NCBI GenBank assembly: GCA_964494625.1
Contig: CAZBRT010000003.1
Location: 310,001-374,000, forward strand
Length of the DNA: 64,000 nucleotides
Origin: UBA2784 sp964494625
GTDB taxonomy: Bacteria; Pseudomonadota; Alphaproteobacteria; Micropepsales; Micropepsaceae
Direction of reading: 5' to 3'
Every line of letters begins with the position of its first letter. Positions within the stretch are counted from its first letter, which is position 1. A program made the translations under genes and the position numbers. The notes below the pieces were generated by a model. The model saw nothing but the letters and a program-made list of their open reading frames with translations. It was not told the DNA's origin and made no database searches. Positions 26,444 to 35,641 of the stretch are shown here, in pieces.

Positions 26444-29437
26444 TCACGGCCCCTTTTGCCACCAGCCCTGGCGCGCGGGGCGTTGGGGCTCCGGGGGCAC
26501 AGCGACGGGCGCCGGGCTGACGGCAGGTTCGTGCTTTGGTTCGGGCTGGACTTGCCGCGCTGTCTGAACCTGGGGCTCCGTCACCGCAACCGGTTCTGCA
26601 ACAGGTTCAGATTCGCGCGGCACTTCCCTGGCGCGGACGCGCGCAGGGGTTGCCTCGACCAGGGCGGGAAGATGCGGCTCCGGCTGGGGCACATGTGCGG
26701 ATTCAGGTGCTGCTTCCGGTGCAGGCTCGGCATCGGTTCCCGTGCGTCCAAAGCCGAACAATGATTTCAGGAGTGAACGCGCCGAACGGGGCTTGGGCGG
26801 ATCGGCGGCGATGACCGCCGGGATCTGCTCATCCGCGATTTGGGGCAGCGGCGGCAGTTTGGATGTCGGCATGCCATCGACTGACTCCAGATCATCCGCA
26901 AACGTCGCATCACTGCCCGCCGCCTCATTGCCTGCCATGGTCTGGAAGTCACGCCCGCCATCACGACGGTTGCGGCGGCCACCCCGGCGTCCGCGACGGC
27001 GGCGACGGTTGCGATCATCGGCGCCCTGTCCGCGATCCGCACCGTTGTCGTGCTCGATGCGCAAACCCTCACTATAGGTTCCGGTGTCGCCTTCCTGCGC
27101 CGTATCAATCAGGTCAAGGCTGGTTGAGACTTCGGCATCCATCCGCGCGTGATCGACAAGGGCGAGCGGATCGGACGCATCAAAGGCTGCACCGGCAGAA
27201 GCTTGCGGTTGCGGGCGGGCCTTGTCGTGGCCACGATCGCCACGTTCATCGTCGCGACCGCCACGGCGGCGACGGCGGCGATTGCGGCCACCGCGCGCAT
27301 CGTTGCGGTTGTCGCCACGGCCCTCTGGTCTGCCCTCAGGGCGACCCTCAGGACGACCTTCGCCACGAGCTTCCGGACGACGGTCACGACCCTTCGCCAC
27401 GGTTTCACCCTCCGCCGCGTCATCATCGTGATGGCGGGCGATCTCGTCGGGCCGTTCATCTTCGCCGGAGAAGGGTTCGTCGTCACCCGACTGCGCTTCG
27501 GCTTCAAGGGCGGCATCGACATCCGCCATATGCTGCGCCTGGGCGGCGGCAAGGCCGGTATCGGGCCGGCGGGCGCGGTAGCCCGCAGGTGTGCCCGCTT
27601 CGATCTCGTGCTCGGCACCGAAGAGTTCCGTGTCGGCCTGGACAAAAATCGGGAAGCCGCAGCGGTCCTCGATCTGCATCAGCTCAAGCCGCTTGTGGTT
27701 GAGGATGTAGATCGCGACTTCGGTCGGAACGCTCAGCGTCACGCCACGCTCGCGGCCAAGCGACATGTCGTCCTCGATGGCGCGCAGCGCGCGCAGGGCG
27801 AGGCTTTCGACCGAGCGGATGAGGCCGGTGCCGCTGCAATGCGGGCAGGCAACAGTTGAACCCTCGACCACACCGGGACGCAGGCGCTGGCGCGACATTT
27901 CCAGAAGGCCGAAAGGCGAAATGCGGCCCACCTGGATGCGCGCGCGGTCATTGCGCAGGGCATCCTTCAGGCGCTTTTCGACGGACCGGTTGTTGCGGCC
28001 TTCCTCCATGTCGATGAAGTCGATGACGATGAGGCCTGCAAGGTCGCGCAGACGGACCTGGCGTGCGGCTTCTTCGGCGGCTTCAAGGTTGGTGCGGACG
28101 GCGGTGTCTTCGATATTGTGCTCGCGCGTGGAGCGGCCCGAGTTCACGTCGATGGCAACCAGCGCTTCGGTCTGGTTGATGACGATGTAACCGCCCGACT
28201 TCAACTGCACCTTGGGATTGAACATCGAGTCAAGCTGGGACTCGATGCGGAAAGCCTGGAACAGCGAAGGCGAAGCGTCATAGCGCTTCACCAGATCGAT
28301 CTGGCTCGGCATCAGCATGCGCATGAAGGCGCGTGCCTCGCGGTAGCCGTCCTCGCCTTCGACCAGGACCTCGTCAATGTCCTTCGACACGAGATCGCGG
28401 ATCGAGCGCTTGATGAGGTTGCCTTCCTCGTAAACGAGGGCAGGGGCAGCTGAACGGAAAGTGAGATCGCGCACGCTGTCCCACAGGCGCATCAGATATT
28501 CATAGTCGCGCCGGATTTCCTGCTTGGTGCGCGAAGCACCAGCCGTGCGGATGATGAGGCCCATGCCCTCGGGCATGTCGAGCTCGGAGGCCGCTTCCTT
28601 CAGGCGCTTGCGGTCGCCGGGGCTGCTGATCTTGCGCGAAATCCCTCCGCCGCGACCGCTATTGGGCATCAGCACGCAGTAACGGCCGGCCAGCGACAGA
28701 TAGGTGGTGAGTGCTGCGCCCTTGGTGCCGCGCTCTTCCTTGACGACCTGGACGAGCAGTATCTGGCGCTTCTTGATGACTTCCTGGATCTTGTAGTTGC
28801 GCGAGAAGCGGGCCTGACGCGCGCGCGGCTCCTCATCATCCTCGTCGTCATCATCGTCGGCGCCTTCGCCCTCGCTGACCGTCTCGGCCACGACTGGTTC
28901 GACATCGACTTCGATCAACTCACCGGCCGGAGCATCATCTGATGCCTCGGGCGCGTCTTCGCCGTGATAGGTGCCGGTCGTGTCGGGTGCCCCATCACCA
29001 GTCTCGTCATGCGCGGAGGCAATACCTTCAACATCGGTTTCGCTCACCTGCCCGACATAGGAGGCAGGCGGTGCCGCTTCATCGGCAGCGTGGCCATTGA
29101 CGGTCTCGGGGGTTGCCTGCGCGTCGTCCTCATCGCGGCGGCGACGGGCATCGCGTTCCTCGGCGGCCTTGAGCGCCTGACGGTCCGCAACCGGAATCTG
29201 GTAATAGTCCGGGTGGATTTCGCTGAAGGCCAGGAAGCCATGGCGGTTGCCGCCATACTCCACAAAACACGCCTGCAGCGACGGCTCAACGCGCGTCACC
29301 TTGGCGAGGAATATATTGCCCTTGAGCGGTTTGCGGGCGGCAGACTCGAAATCAAACTCGTCGATCCGGTTGCCAGCGGCCACCACGACCCGGGTTTCTT
29401 CCGGGTGGGTGGCGTCGATCAACATCTTCTTCGGCAT
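26444..29437 (-). CDS. rne: Ribonuclease E
   Basis: Main mRNA-decay and rRNA-processing endonuclease, 997 residues. It opens PKKMLIDATHPEETRVVVA. The S1 domain is split by a long acidic insertion (about residues 85-215), as in other alphaproteobacteria. The DNase I-like catalytic domain carries ALVAIDVNSGRS (near 428) and LIVIDFIDMEEG (near 470), the Mg-binding Asp residues. The Zn-link is CPHCSGTG near 529. The C-terminal 400 residues are disordered, with RPEGR repeats and Arg-rich blocks (RNRRRRRRGG) that should bind RNA and degradosome partners. AGGAG lies 6 nt before the ATG. Confidence 0.96.
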   Translation of the reverse strand: MPKKMLIDATHPEETRVVVAAGNRIDEFDFESAARKPLKGNIFLAKVTRVEPSLQACFVEYGGNRHGFLAFSEIHPDYYQIPVADRQALKAAEERDARRRRDEDDAQATPETVNGHAADEAAPPASYVGQVSETDVEGIASAHDETGDGAPDTTGTYHGEDAPEASDDAPAGELIEVDVEPVVAETVSEGEGADDDDDEDDEEPRARQARFSRNYKIQEVIKKRQILLVQVVKEERGTKGAALTTYLSLAGRYCVLMPNSGRGGGISRKISSPGDRKRLKEAASELDMPEGMGLIIRTAGASRTKQEIRRDYEYLMRLWDSVRDLTFRSAAPALVYEEGNLIKRSIRDLVSKDIDEVLVEGEDGYREARAFMRMLMPSQIDLVKRYDASPSLFQAFRIESQLDSMFNPKVQLKSGGYIVINQTEALVAIDVNSGRSTREHNIEDTAVRTNLEAAEEAARQVRLRDLAGLIVIDFIDMEEGRNNRSVEKRLKDALRNDRARIQVGRISPFGLLEMSRQRLRPGVVEGSTVACPHCSGTGLIRSVESLALRALRAIEDDMSLGRERGVTLSVPTEVAIYILNHKRLELMQIEDRCGFPIFVQADTELFGAEHEIEAGTPAGYRARRPDTGLAAAQAQHMADVDAALEAEAQSGDDEPFSGEDERPDEIARHHDDDAAEGETVAKGRDRRPEARGEGRPEGRPEGRPEGRGDNRNDARGGRNRRRRRRGGRDDERGDRGHDKARPQPQASAGAAFDASDPLALVDHARMDAEVSTSLDLIDTAQEGDTGTYSEGLRIEHDNGADRGQGADDRNRRRRRGRRGGRRNRRDGGRDFQTMAGNEAAGSDATFADDLESVDGMPTSKLPPLPQIADEQIPAVIAADPPKPRSARSLLKSLFGFGRTGTDAEPAPEAAPESAHVPQPEPHLPALVEATPARVRAREVPRESEPVAEPVAVTEPQVQTARQVQPEPKHEPAVSPAPVAVPPEPQRPARQGWWQKGP

Positions 29438-29945
29438 TGAAAACTCCTCTGAGCGCCAGCCCTATGGCGGCCAGGCGCCCGGCGGTATTTGCCGGGCCGG
29501 CCGGGACATTGGCGGCTGCTCGTGATGTCGGGATGGTTGCGGGGGCGGGGGGCGCGCGATCATCGCGCGCGCCGCCGGAATGGAACGGGGCAAAACCCGC
29601 CGTGCCTCCGGCAGCCCTTATCAGGGCACCAGAGCCGGTCAGAGAGTTTTGCACGTCGAAAGGCATCTGCTCCTCCCGGCCTTTCCGGATGCGCAGCGCA
29701 AAGCGCTGCCAAGGGGGAAGGGCGGAATCGGTGAGGCTGCGGCCGAATGAAGGACCAAGACCCCTTACTCGAAGGGCGGCGGCACAATCATCCAAAACGA
29801 GGGCTTGCAGAATCGCCAGACCTCACGCAGCAGAACATTCATACATGTCCCTTGGTTAAGGCCGCAACTGCAAATCCTGATCAATCGCATCGGGGTTTGG
29901 TCATCTTCTGGCCGAAAAACGCGGGATAAGCTATGGAAATGGTTA
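29438..29945. other. Divergent intergenic region, rne leader and amidase promoter
   Basis: 508 bases without a convincing gene. On the rne side there is a GC-rich hairpin, CCCGGC (29479-29484) / GCCGGG (29492-29497), within what is probably a long rne 5' untranslated region. E. coli rne is autoregulated through leader hairpins; whether that applies here is unknown. No -35/-10 pair was convincing for either gene. Confidence 0.45.
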
Positions 29946-31196
29946 ATGCTTCGGTTTGGTGAGCCCGTGACGCAGCGTCTGTTCGCGATTGCTGTTCGAT
30001 TTGTGCTTGGGCTTTCCGGGCTGGTTGCCAGTATTGGGCTGGCCCATGCCGAGACGGTTGCGACCGGCACAAGGCTTGGTCAACACCCCGACCGCACGCG
30101 CTTTGTGGTCGATCTTTCAGAGCCGGTTGAGTACCGGATTTTTGCGCTGGCCGACCCCTATCGCATTGTCATCGAATTGCCGGCGATCACCTGGCTCGTG
30201 CCACGCGAGGGGGCGATATCGGGACGCGGCGTCGTCCAGGCCTATCGCTATGGGCAATTCAGCGCCGAACGCTCCCGCGTCGTTCTTGATCTTGGCGAAC
30301 CGGCCGAGATCGTCACCCATTTCATCCTTCCGGCAGAGGCAGGCAGCGGCGTGCGCCTTGTGCTCGATCTCAAGCCATCCACGCGCGAGACATTCCTTGC
30401 CGGCGCCGGTTGGCCTTCTGATCTTCTGCCTGCACCGCCTGTCGTCACCGACGTGCCGGTGACGGGCCAGATCGGCGAAGGTGACGATCAGCTCGTCATC
30501 GTGATTGATCCCGGCCATGGCGGCGTTGATCCCGGCGCCACCGGCACGGGCGGTCTTGTCGAGAAGGACGTCGTGCTGGCAATGGCCATTGCCCTGCGCG
30601 ATGCGCTGGCGGCCGATGGACGGTTCGAGATCATCATGACGCGCGACGACGACCGGTTCCTCACTTTGCAGGAGCGGGTCAATATCGCGCGCGCGGCGCG
30701 GGCTGATCTCTTCATCTCGCTTCATGCCGATTCCGTGCGGCGCGGCCAGGTCCGGGGCGCGTCCATCTACACCCTGTCGGATGAGGCGATGGACAGCGAG
30801 GCCGCAGCGCTTGCGCAAAGCGAGAATGCCGCCGATGTGATTGCGGGTGTCGAAATCCCTGCCAATGCCGACGAAGTATCGGGCATTCTCATTGATCTCG
30901 CCCAGCGTCAGACAAAGAATCTCTCGGTCAGCTTTGCCCAGATGGCGATTGGCGAACTGGGGCAGGCGACGGCACTGCTGACCGATCCGCATCGCTTTGC
31001 CGGGTTCCGCGTCCTGACCGCGCCTGATGTGCCCTCGGTTCTCCTCGAACTCGGGTTCCTCTCCAATACCGATGACGAGCAGTCGCTCCAGTCGCCGGAA
31101 TGGCAGGCCCGGGTGGCTGATGCCCTCGGCCGGGCAGCGGCCACATGGTTCGAGCGCAAGGCTGCCCTCGATATGGGTGCTGGCGGGAGCGAGTAG
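29946..31196 (+). CDS. N-acetylmuramoyl-L-alanine amidase with AMIN domain
   Basis: AmiC-type cell-wall hydrolase (416 aa) that splits peptide stems from MurNAc at the septum. Signal peptide FVLGLSGLVASIGLAHA is followed by an AMIN domain (TRFVVDLSEPVEYRIFAL, IVIELP, then RVVLDLGEPAEI). The Amidase_3 domain has Zn ligands in IDPGHGGVDPGATG, GLVEKDVVLA and LFISLHADS, and the catalytic Glu in VPSVLLELGFLSN. The start is not certain: the ATG at 29946 fits a normal signal peptide, although the frame is open further upstream. It is the first gene of the conserved amidase-PBP1A-prfB run. Confidence 0.93.
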   Translation: MLRFGEPVTQRLFAIAVRFVLGLSGLVASIGLAHAETVATGTRLGQHPDRTRFVVDLSEPVEYRIFALADPYRIVIELPAITWLVPREGAISGRGVVQAYRYGQFSAERSRVVLDLGEPAEIVTHFILPAEAGSGVRLVLDLKPSTRETFLAGAGWPSDLLPAPPVVTDVPVTGQIGEGDDQLVIVIDPGHGGVDPGATGTGGLVEKDVVLAMAIALRDALAADGRFEIIMTRDDDRFLTLQERVNIARAARADLFISLHADSVRRGQVRGASIYTLSDEAMDSEAAALAQSENAADVIAGVEIPANADEVSGILIDLAQRQTKNLSVSFAQMAIGELGQATALLTDPHRFAGFRVLTAPDVPSVLLELGFLSNTDDEQSLQSPEWQARVADALGRAAATWFERKAALDMGAGGSE

Positions 31197-31348
31197 GGGT
31201 AGTGTGGCCCGTTAACAACGTTCAAAACTGTTCCCGCCCGGGGCTGAACGAGCTGGGGACTTGGCCGGGAAAAGGCCATATTCAGGCGGCGGAATACGGC
31301 GTGCGGGCTGGCAGCAGGCTGCGGTCGTGGCGATAAGTGCGGGGCGCA

Positions 31349-33814
31349 ATGAAGAAGTTTCTCAAAATCCTCAAATGGGCAGGGATCAGCCTCGGTGGGC
31401 TGCTGCTCGTGGGCACGATCGGCGTCACGATCTTCCTTTGGGACCTATCGGGTGACCTGCCGGATACGGCCTTCCTCGCGTCCTATGAGCCGCCCGTCAC
31501 CACCCGCGTGCATGCGGGCGACGGTCGTCTGATCGCGGAGTTTGCTGAGGAACGGCGCCTCTTCGTACCTATCGCCAGCATTCCGGTGCGGGTGAAGGGC
31601 GCGTTCCTGTCAGCGGAGGACAAGAACTTCTACGTCCATCCGGGCATTGACCCCCTCGGCATTGCGCGTGCGCTTTTCGACAATCTCTGGAACCAATTTC
31701 AGGGCACGGGCAAGCGGCCGGAAGGCGCTTCGACCATCACCCAGCAGGTTGCCAAAAACTTCTTCCTGACGAACGAAGTCTCGTACACCCGCAAGATCCA
31801 GGAGATGCTGCTCGCGTTCCGGATCGAGGGCACCTATTCCAAGGACAAGATCCTTGAGCTTTATCTCAACGAGATTTTCCTCGGCCAGAATTCCTACGGT
31901 GTCGCGGCGGCGGCGCTTGTGTATTTCGACAAGTCGCTGGACGAGCTGACGATCGCGGAAGCCGCCTATCTTGCTGCCTTGCCCAAGGCACCGTCGAACT
32001 ATCATCCCGTGCGCCAGCGTGAAGCCGCGCTCGAGCGCCGCAACTGGGTGATCGGCCAGATGGCCGAGAACGGCTACATCACCGACGAAGAGGCCGAGGC
32101 CGCCAAGGCCGATGATCTGGTGGTGACGTTCCGCCCCCTGGGTGCGCAGTTCCAGGATGCCCAGTATTTCGCGGAGGAAGTCCGCCGCACGATCATCCAG
32201 CGCTATGGCGTCGAGAGCCTTGATCGCGGCGGGTTGCAGGTCCGCTCGACCATCGACCCGGAAATGCAGGCCTTCGCTATCAAGGCGTTCCGGGACGGCA
32301 TCCAGGCCTATGACCGCCGCCATGGCTGGCGCGGGCCGGTCGTGCGTATCGAGCTTGGCGAAGGTTGGCAGCAGCGGCTGGAAGCGCTGCCGCGCCTCTA
32401 TGACCTTGAAACCTGGAAGCTTGCGGTTGTCACCGAAGTCCCGGCCGGCAAAGGCGCAGTGAAGATCGCCTTTGCCGACAATACGGGCGGCGAAATCCCT
32501 TGGGAGTATCTCAGCTGGGCGCGGCCCTTCGTGACGGACCGCTCGACCGGTGCTGCGCCGTCGAAGTCAGCCGACGTGCTGGCGCCGGGTGACGTGATCT
32601 ATGTGGAAGCCGAGAAGGCGCACGAAGGCGCGGAAGGCCGCCGCGACACGTATGAATTGCGTCAGGTGCCTGCCGTCAATGGCGGCATGATCGCGATTGA
32701 TCCCCATTCAGGCCGCGTCCTTGCGCTGGTCGGCGGCTTCAGTTTCTTCGACAGCGTGTTCAATCGCGCGACCCAGGCGATGCGCCAGACAGGTTCGTCG
32801 TTCAAGCCGTTCGTCTATGCGACTGCGCTCGACAATGGCTATACGCCGTCGTCGCTCGTGCTCGATGGTCCCTTTGTCTATGACCAGGGCCCCGGCCTTC
32901 CGTTGTGGCGGCCGCAGAACTATTCCGGCGATTTCATGGGGCTCATCACGCTCCGCACCGGCCTTGAGAAATCGCGCAACCTCATCACCGTGCGGCTGGC
33001 CCATGCGGTCGGCATGGACAAGATCGCCGATCTTTCCGTGCGCGCGGGCATTGTCGATCACATGGACCCGATGCTGTCATTCGCACTGGGTGCCGCCGAA
33101 ACAACCCTGATGCGGCTCACCGCCGCCTATTCGATCTTTACCAATGGCGGGCGTCGCGTGACACCCACGCTGATCGACCGCATTCAGGACCGGTATGGCC
33201 GCACCATCTATCGCCATGACGACCGCGCTTGTGAGGGTTGTGCCCAGGATGGCTGGCACGGTCAGGAGGAACCGTTCCTGCCACGGCTCGGTGTCGAGAC
33301 ATTCGACGAGCGCACGTCATTCCAGGTCGTCTCGATCCTTGAAGGTGTTGTCCAGCGCGGCACGGCAACGGTAGTGAAAGCTGTCGGCATCCCGCTGGCC
33401 GGCAAGACCGGCACGACCAACGACGAGAAAGACGCGTGGTTCATCGGCTTCTCGCCGGACCTTGTGGTGGGCGTTTATGTCGGGTTCGACCAGCCGCGTC
33501 CCATGGGTCGCGGCGAGACGGGCGGTCATGTGGCTGCACCGATTTTCAGGGACTTCATGATGGCCTGGAACGACGGCAGGCCCGGCATTCCCTTCCGCAT
33601 CCCGCCGGGTGTCGTGATGATGCGGGTCAATGTCCGCTCCGGCCAGTTGACCTCGGCGGATGATCCTGGCGCGATCCTTGAGCCCTTCAAGCCTGGCACC
33701 AATCCCAACACCACGGTCGCGCTGACCGGCGGCTCGGAAGGGTCGGGCGAGCCGGAGGAAGGTGCGCCGGTCGGCGACGGCGACGTGGGTACCGGCACGG
33801 GCGGTCTCTACTGA
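31349..33814 (+). CDS. mrcA: Penicillin-binding protein 1A (bifunctional class A PBP)
   Basis: Peptidoglycan glycosyltransferase/transpeptidase, 821 residues. One N-terminal membrane helix is followed by a GT51 domain with the catalytic Glu near residue 91 in FLSAEDKNFYVHPGID, then EGASTITQQVAKNFFL and RKIQEMLLAFRIE. An OB-like linker leads to the transpeptidase domain with Ser near 483 in TGSSFKPFVYATALD, the SRN motif in KSRNLITVRLA, and KTGTTND near 684. The Gly-rich C-terminal tail is low complexity. ATG at 31349 with GGGG 5 nt upstream. Confidence 0.96.
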   Translation: MKKFLKILKWAGISLGGLLLVGTIGVTIFLWDLSGDLPDTAFLASYEPPVTTRVHAGDGRLIAEFAEERRLFVPIASIPVRVKGAFLSAEDKNFYVHPGIDPLGIARALFDNLWNQFQGTGKRPEGASTITQQVAKNFFLTNEVSYTRKIQEMLLAFRIEGTYSKDKILELYLNEIFLGQNSYGVAAAALVYFDKSLDELTIAEAAYLAALPKAPSNYHPVRQREAALERRNWVIGQMAENGYITDEEAEAAKADDLVVTFRPLGAQFQDAQYFAEEVRRTIIQRYGVESLDRGGLQVRSTIDPEMQAFAIKAFRDGIQAYDRRHGWRGPVVRIELGEGWQQRLEALPRLYDLETWKLAVVTEVPAGKGAVKIAFADNTGGEIPWEYLSWARPFVTDRSTGAAPSKSADVLAPGDVIYVEAEKAHEGAEGRRDTYELRQVPAVNGGMIAIDPHSGRVLALVGGFSFFDSVFNRATQAMRQTGSSFKPFVYATALDNGYTPSSLVLDGPFVYDQGPGLPLWRPQNYSGDFMGLITLRTGLEKSRNLITVRLAHAVGMDKIADLSVRAGIVDHMDPMLSFALGAAETTLMRLTAAYSIFTNGGRRVTPTLIDRIQDRYGRTIYRHDDRACEGCAQDGWHGQEEPFLPRLGVETFDERTSFQVVSILEGVVQRGTATVVKAVGIPLAGKTGTTNDEKDAWFIGFSPDLVVGVYVGFDQPRPMGRGETGGHVAAPIFRDFMMAWNDGRPGIPFRIPPGVVMMRVNVRSGQLTSADDPGAILEPFKPGTNPNTTVALTGGSEGSGEPEEGAPVGDGDVGTGTGGLY

Positions 33815-33883
33815 GGCTTCCCTGCTGCGGCAACTTTGGCTAGAAGACGCGTCCCTTGGACCCGTTGACCGGATGATTTGAAC

Positions 33884-35015
33884 ATGCGCGCCGAAACCCA
33901 GGCAGTCGCAAGCGACGTGAAAAAGTCGCTTGATCTGCTGAGGAGGCATCTTTGACTGGGATACTGCCCAGCGACGCCTCGCCGAACTGAATGCCAAAGC
34001 CGAAGACCCTTCCATCTGGAACCGGCCTGCCGAAGCCCAGAAGGTGATGCGCGAGCGCACCCGGCTGGAAGAAGCGGTCTCGGGGCTGGGCGCGCTTCAG
34101 CGCGACTATGATGATGCCGTCGGTCTCATCGAGCTTGCCGAAGCCGAAAACGACGCCGATATGGTTGCGGACGCCGAAGCCCAACTCAAGAATCTGCGGG
34201 ACCGCGCCACCGAACAGGAAATGAAGTCTTTGCTGTCGGGCGAGGCCGATGCCAACGACGCCTATCTCGAAATCAACGCGGGCGCGGGCGGCACGGAATC
34301 GCAGGACTGGGCGCAGATGCTCTTGCGCATGTACACGCGCTGGGCCGAGCGCGCCGGCCACAAGGTCGAGGTGATCGGCATTTCTGACGGCGAGCAGGCG
34401 GGCATCCGCTCGGCAACCATTCTGGTCAAGGGCGAGAATGCCTATGGCTGGCTCAAGACCGAAACCGGCGTGCATCGCCTTGTGCGCATTTCACCGTTCG
34501 ATTCCAACGCGCGGCGCCACACCAGCTTTTCCAGCGTCTGGGTCTATCCGGTGATCGACGACTCGATCGAGGTCGATGTCAGCGAAAAGGACGTGCGTAT
34601 CGATGTCTATCGCGCCAGCGGCGCGGGCGGCCAGCACGTCAACAAGACAGAATCCGCCGTGCGCATTACGCACATCGCGACCGGCATCGTCGTTGCCTGC
34701 CAGAACGACCGCTCGCAGCACAAGAACCGGGCAACTGCATGGAACATGCTGCGCGCGCGGCTCTATGAGCACGAGCTGAAAAAGCGCGAGGCTGCTGCCG
34801 ACGCGCTGAACGCCCAGAAAACGGATATCGGCTGGGGGCACCAGATCCGCTCCTACGTGCTGCAGCCCTATCAGCTGGTGAAGGACTTGCGCACGGGCGT
34901 CACCTCGACCAGTCCGCGCGACGTGCTGGACGGCGAACTTGATGCCTTCATGCAGGCGTCACTCGCCCAGCGCCTCAAGGGCACGAGCGATGCGGTTGTC
35001 GATGATCTGGACTGA
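33884..35015 (+). CDS. prfB: Peptide chain release factor 2, with programmed +1 frameshift
   Basis: RF2 recognises UGA and UAA stop codons. The reading frame starts at the ATG at 33884, runs 23 codons to an in-frame TGA (33953-33955), and continues in the +1 frame to 35015 for about 376 residues in total. The joined product reads SLDLLRRHL then DWDTAQRRLAELNAKAEDPS, matching the family. The stop-recognition tripeptide SPF (VRISPFDSNARRHTSF) marks RF2 rather than RF1, and the catalytic motif is SGAGGQHVNKTES. Annotation from a later ATG (34044) would lose the N-terminal domain. Confidence 0.95.
33941..33956 (+). promoter_or_regulatory. prfB autoregulatory frameshift site
   Basis: AGGAGG CAT CTT TGA C: an internal Shine-Dalgarno-like AGGAGG, three bases, then the slippery CTT before TGA-C. 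It is the same arrangement as the E. coli prfB site. When RF2 is scarce, the ribosome slips +1 at CTT and continues with GAC. Confidence 0.95.
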
Positions 35016-35022
35016 AAAGAAA

Positions 35023-35049
35023 CGCCGCCCCGCGTGAAGCGGGACGGCG
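35023..35049. terminator. Terminator hairpin between prfB and bactofilin genes
   Basis: CGCCG-C-CCCGC, loop GTGAA, GCGGG-A-CGGCG forms a long GC stem with a single mismatch between the convergent genes prfB and the bactofilin gene. There is no T-run, so a bidirectional role is inferred from position. Confidence 0.5.
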
Positions 35050-35074
35050 TCCGCACCCCATTTGTGCGTTGAAC

Positions 35075-35641
35075 TTACGTGGCGGGCTTTGCGGCCGGCG
35101 TCATCGCGGCGGCGGCAGGCTTGGCACCGCCAAGGCCATCCGTCGTCATGATGCTTGCCATCGCACCGCTGCCGTTGGGCATCGGTGCAAAGGCGGGACG
35201 CGGTGCGGTTGCTGCCGCACCTGCAACAGAAGCGGCGCCCGCAGCCTTTTCGCTGAGCGGATCGCCCGAATGGCGGCAATTGCCCTCGAAGAACGCGCCG
35301 GACTCAACCGACAACGCCTCGTGCAGGATATTGCCTTCCACATGGCATGTGCTGGCAAGCTGGACCTTGCGGGCGCGAATGCCGCCCATCACCTTGCCGC
35401 GTACGATGACATCCTCGGCGACGATTTCGCCATGAACATACGCCTTCTCGCCGATGGTGAGGGAGGCGCTGCGGATGTCACCTTCAACCTTGCCGTCCAC
35501 CTGCATGTCACCCGTCGAAACGAGTGTGCCGGAGACGACAAGGTCACCAGAAATGATCGAGGGCGCAGACCGGACCGTGCGCTGTGTCTTTTGCGCCGGG
35601 GGGGTCGGCGGTTCCACGACGTCTTTACCTCTCGAAAACAT
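35075..35641 (-). CDS. Bactofilin (polymer-forming cytoskeletal protein)
   Basis: 188 residues. A short N-terminal tail precedes a central beta-helix domain with repeating hydrophobic/glycine steps (ISGDLVVSGTLVSTGDMQVD, GKVEGDIRSASLTIGEKAYV), typical of DUF583/bactofilin. The Ala/Pro-rich C-terminus is probably disordered. Bactofilins form nucleotide-independent filaments that localise cell-wall enzymes. Its start overlaps the end of the M23 peptidase gene by 17 bp, so the two are translated from one message. Confidence 0.93.
   Translation of the reverse strand: MFSRGKDVVEPPTPPAQKTQRTVRSAPSIISGDLVVSGTLVSTGDMQVDGKVEGDIRSASLTIGEKAYVHGEIVAEDVIVRGKVMGGIRARKVQLASTCHVEGNILHEALSVESGAFFEGNCRHSGDPLSEKAAGAASVAGAAATAPRPAFAPMPNGSGAMASIMTTDGLGGAKPAAAAMTPAAKPAT

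Noticed and set aside
27320..27400. Possible CRISPR-like short repeats
   Set aside because: These are in-frame codon repeats for RPEG in the disordered tail of RNase E, without spacers.
26863..27859. Plus-strand frames opposite the rne C-terminus
   Set aside because: They mirror the Arg-rich low-complexity repeats of RNase E and have no independent coding signal.
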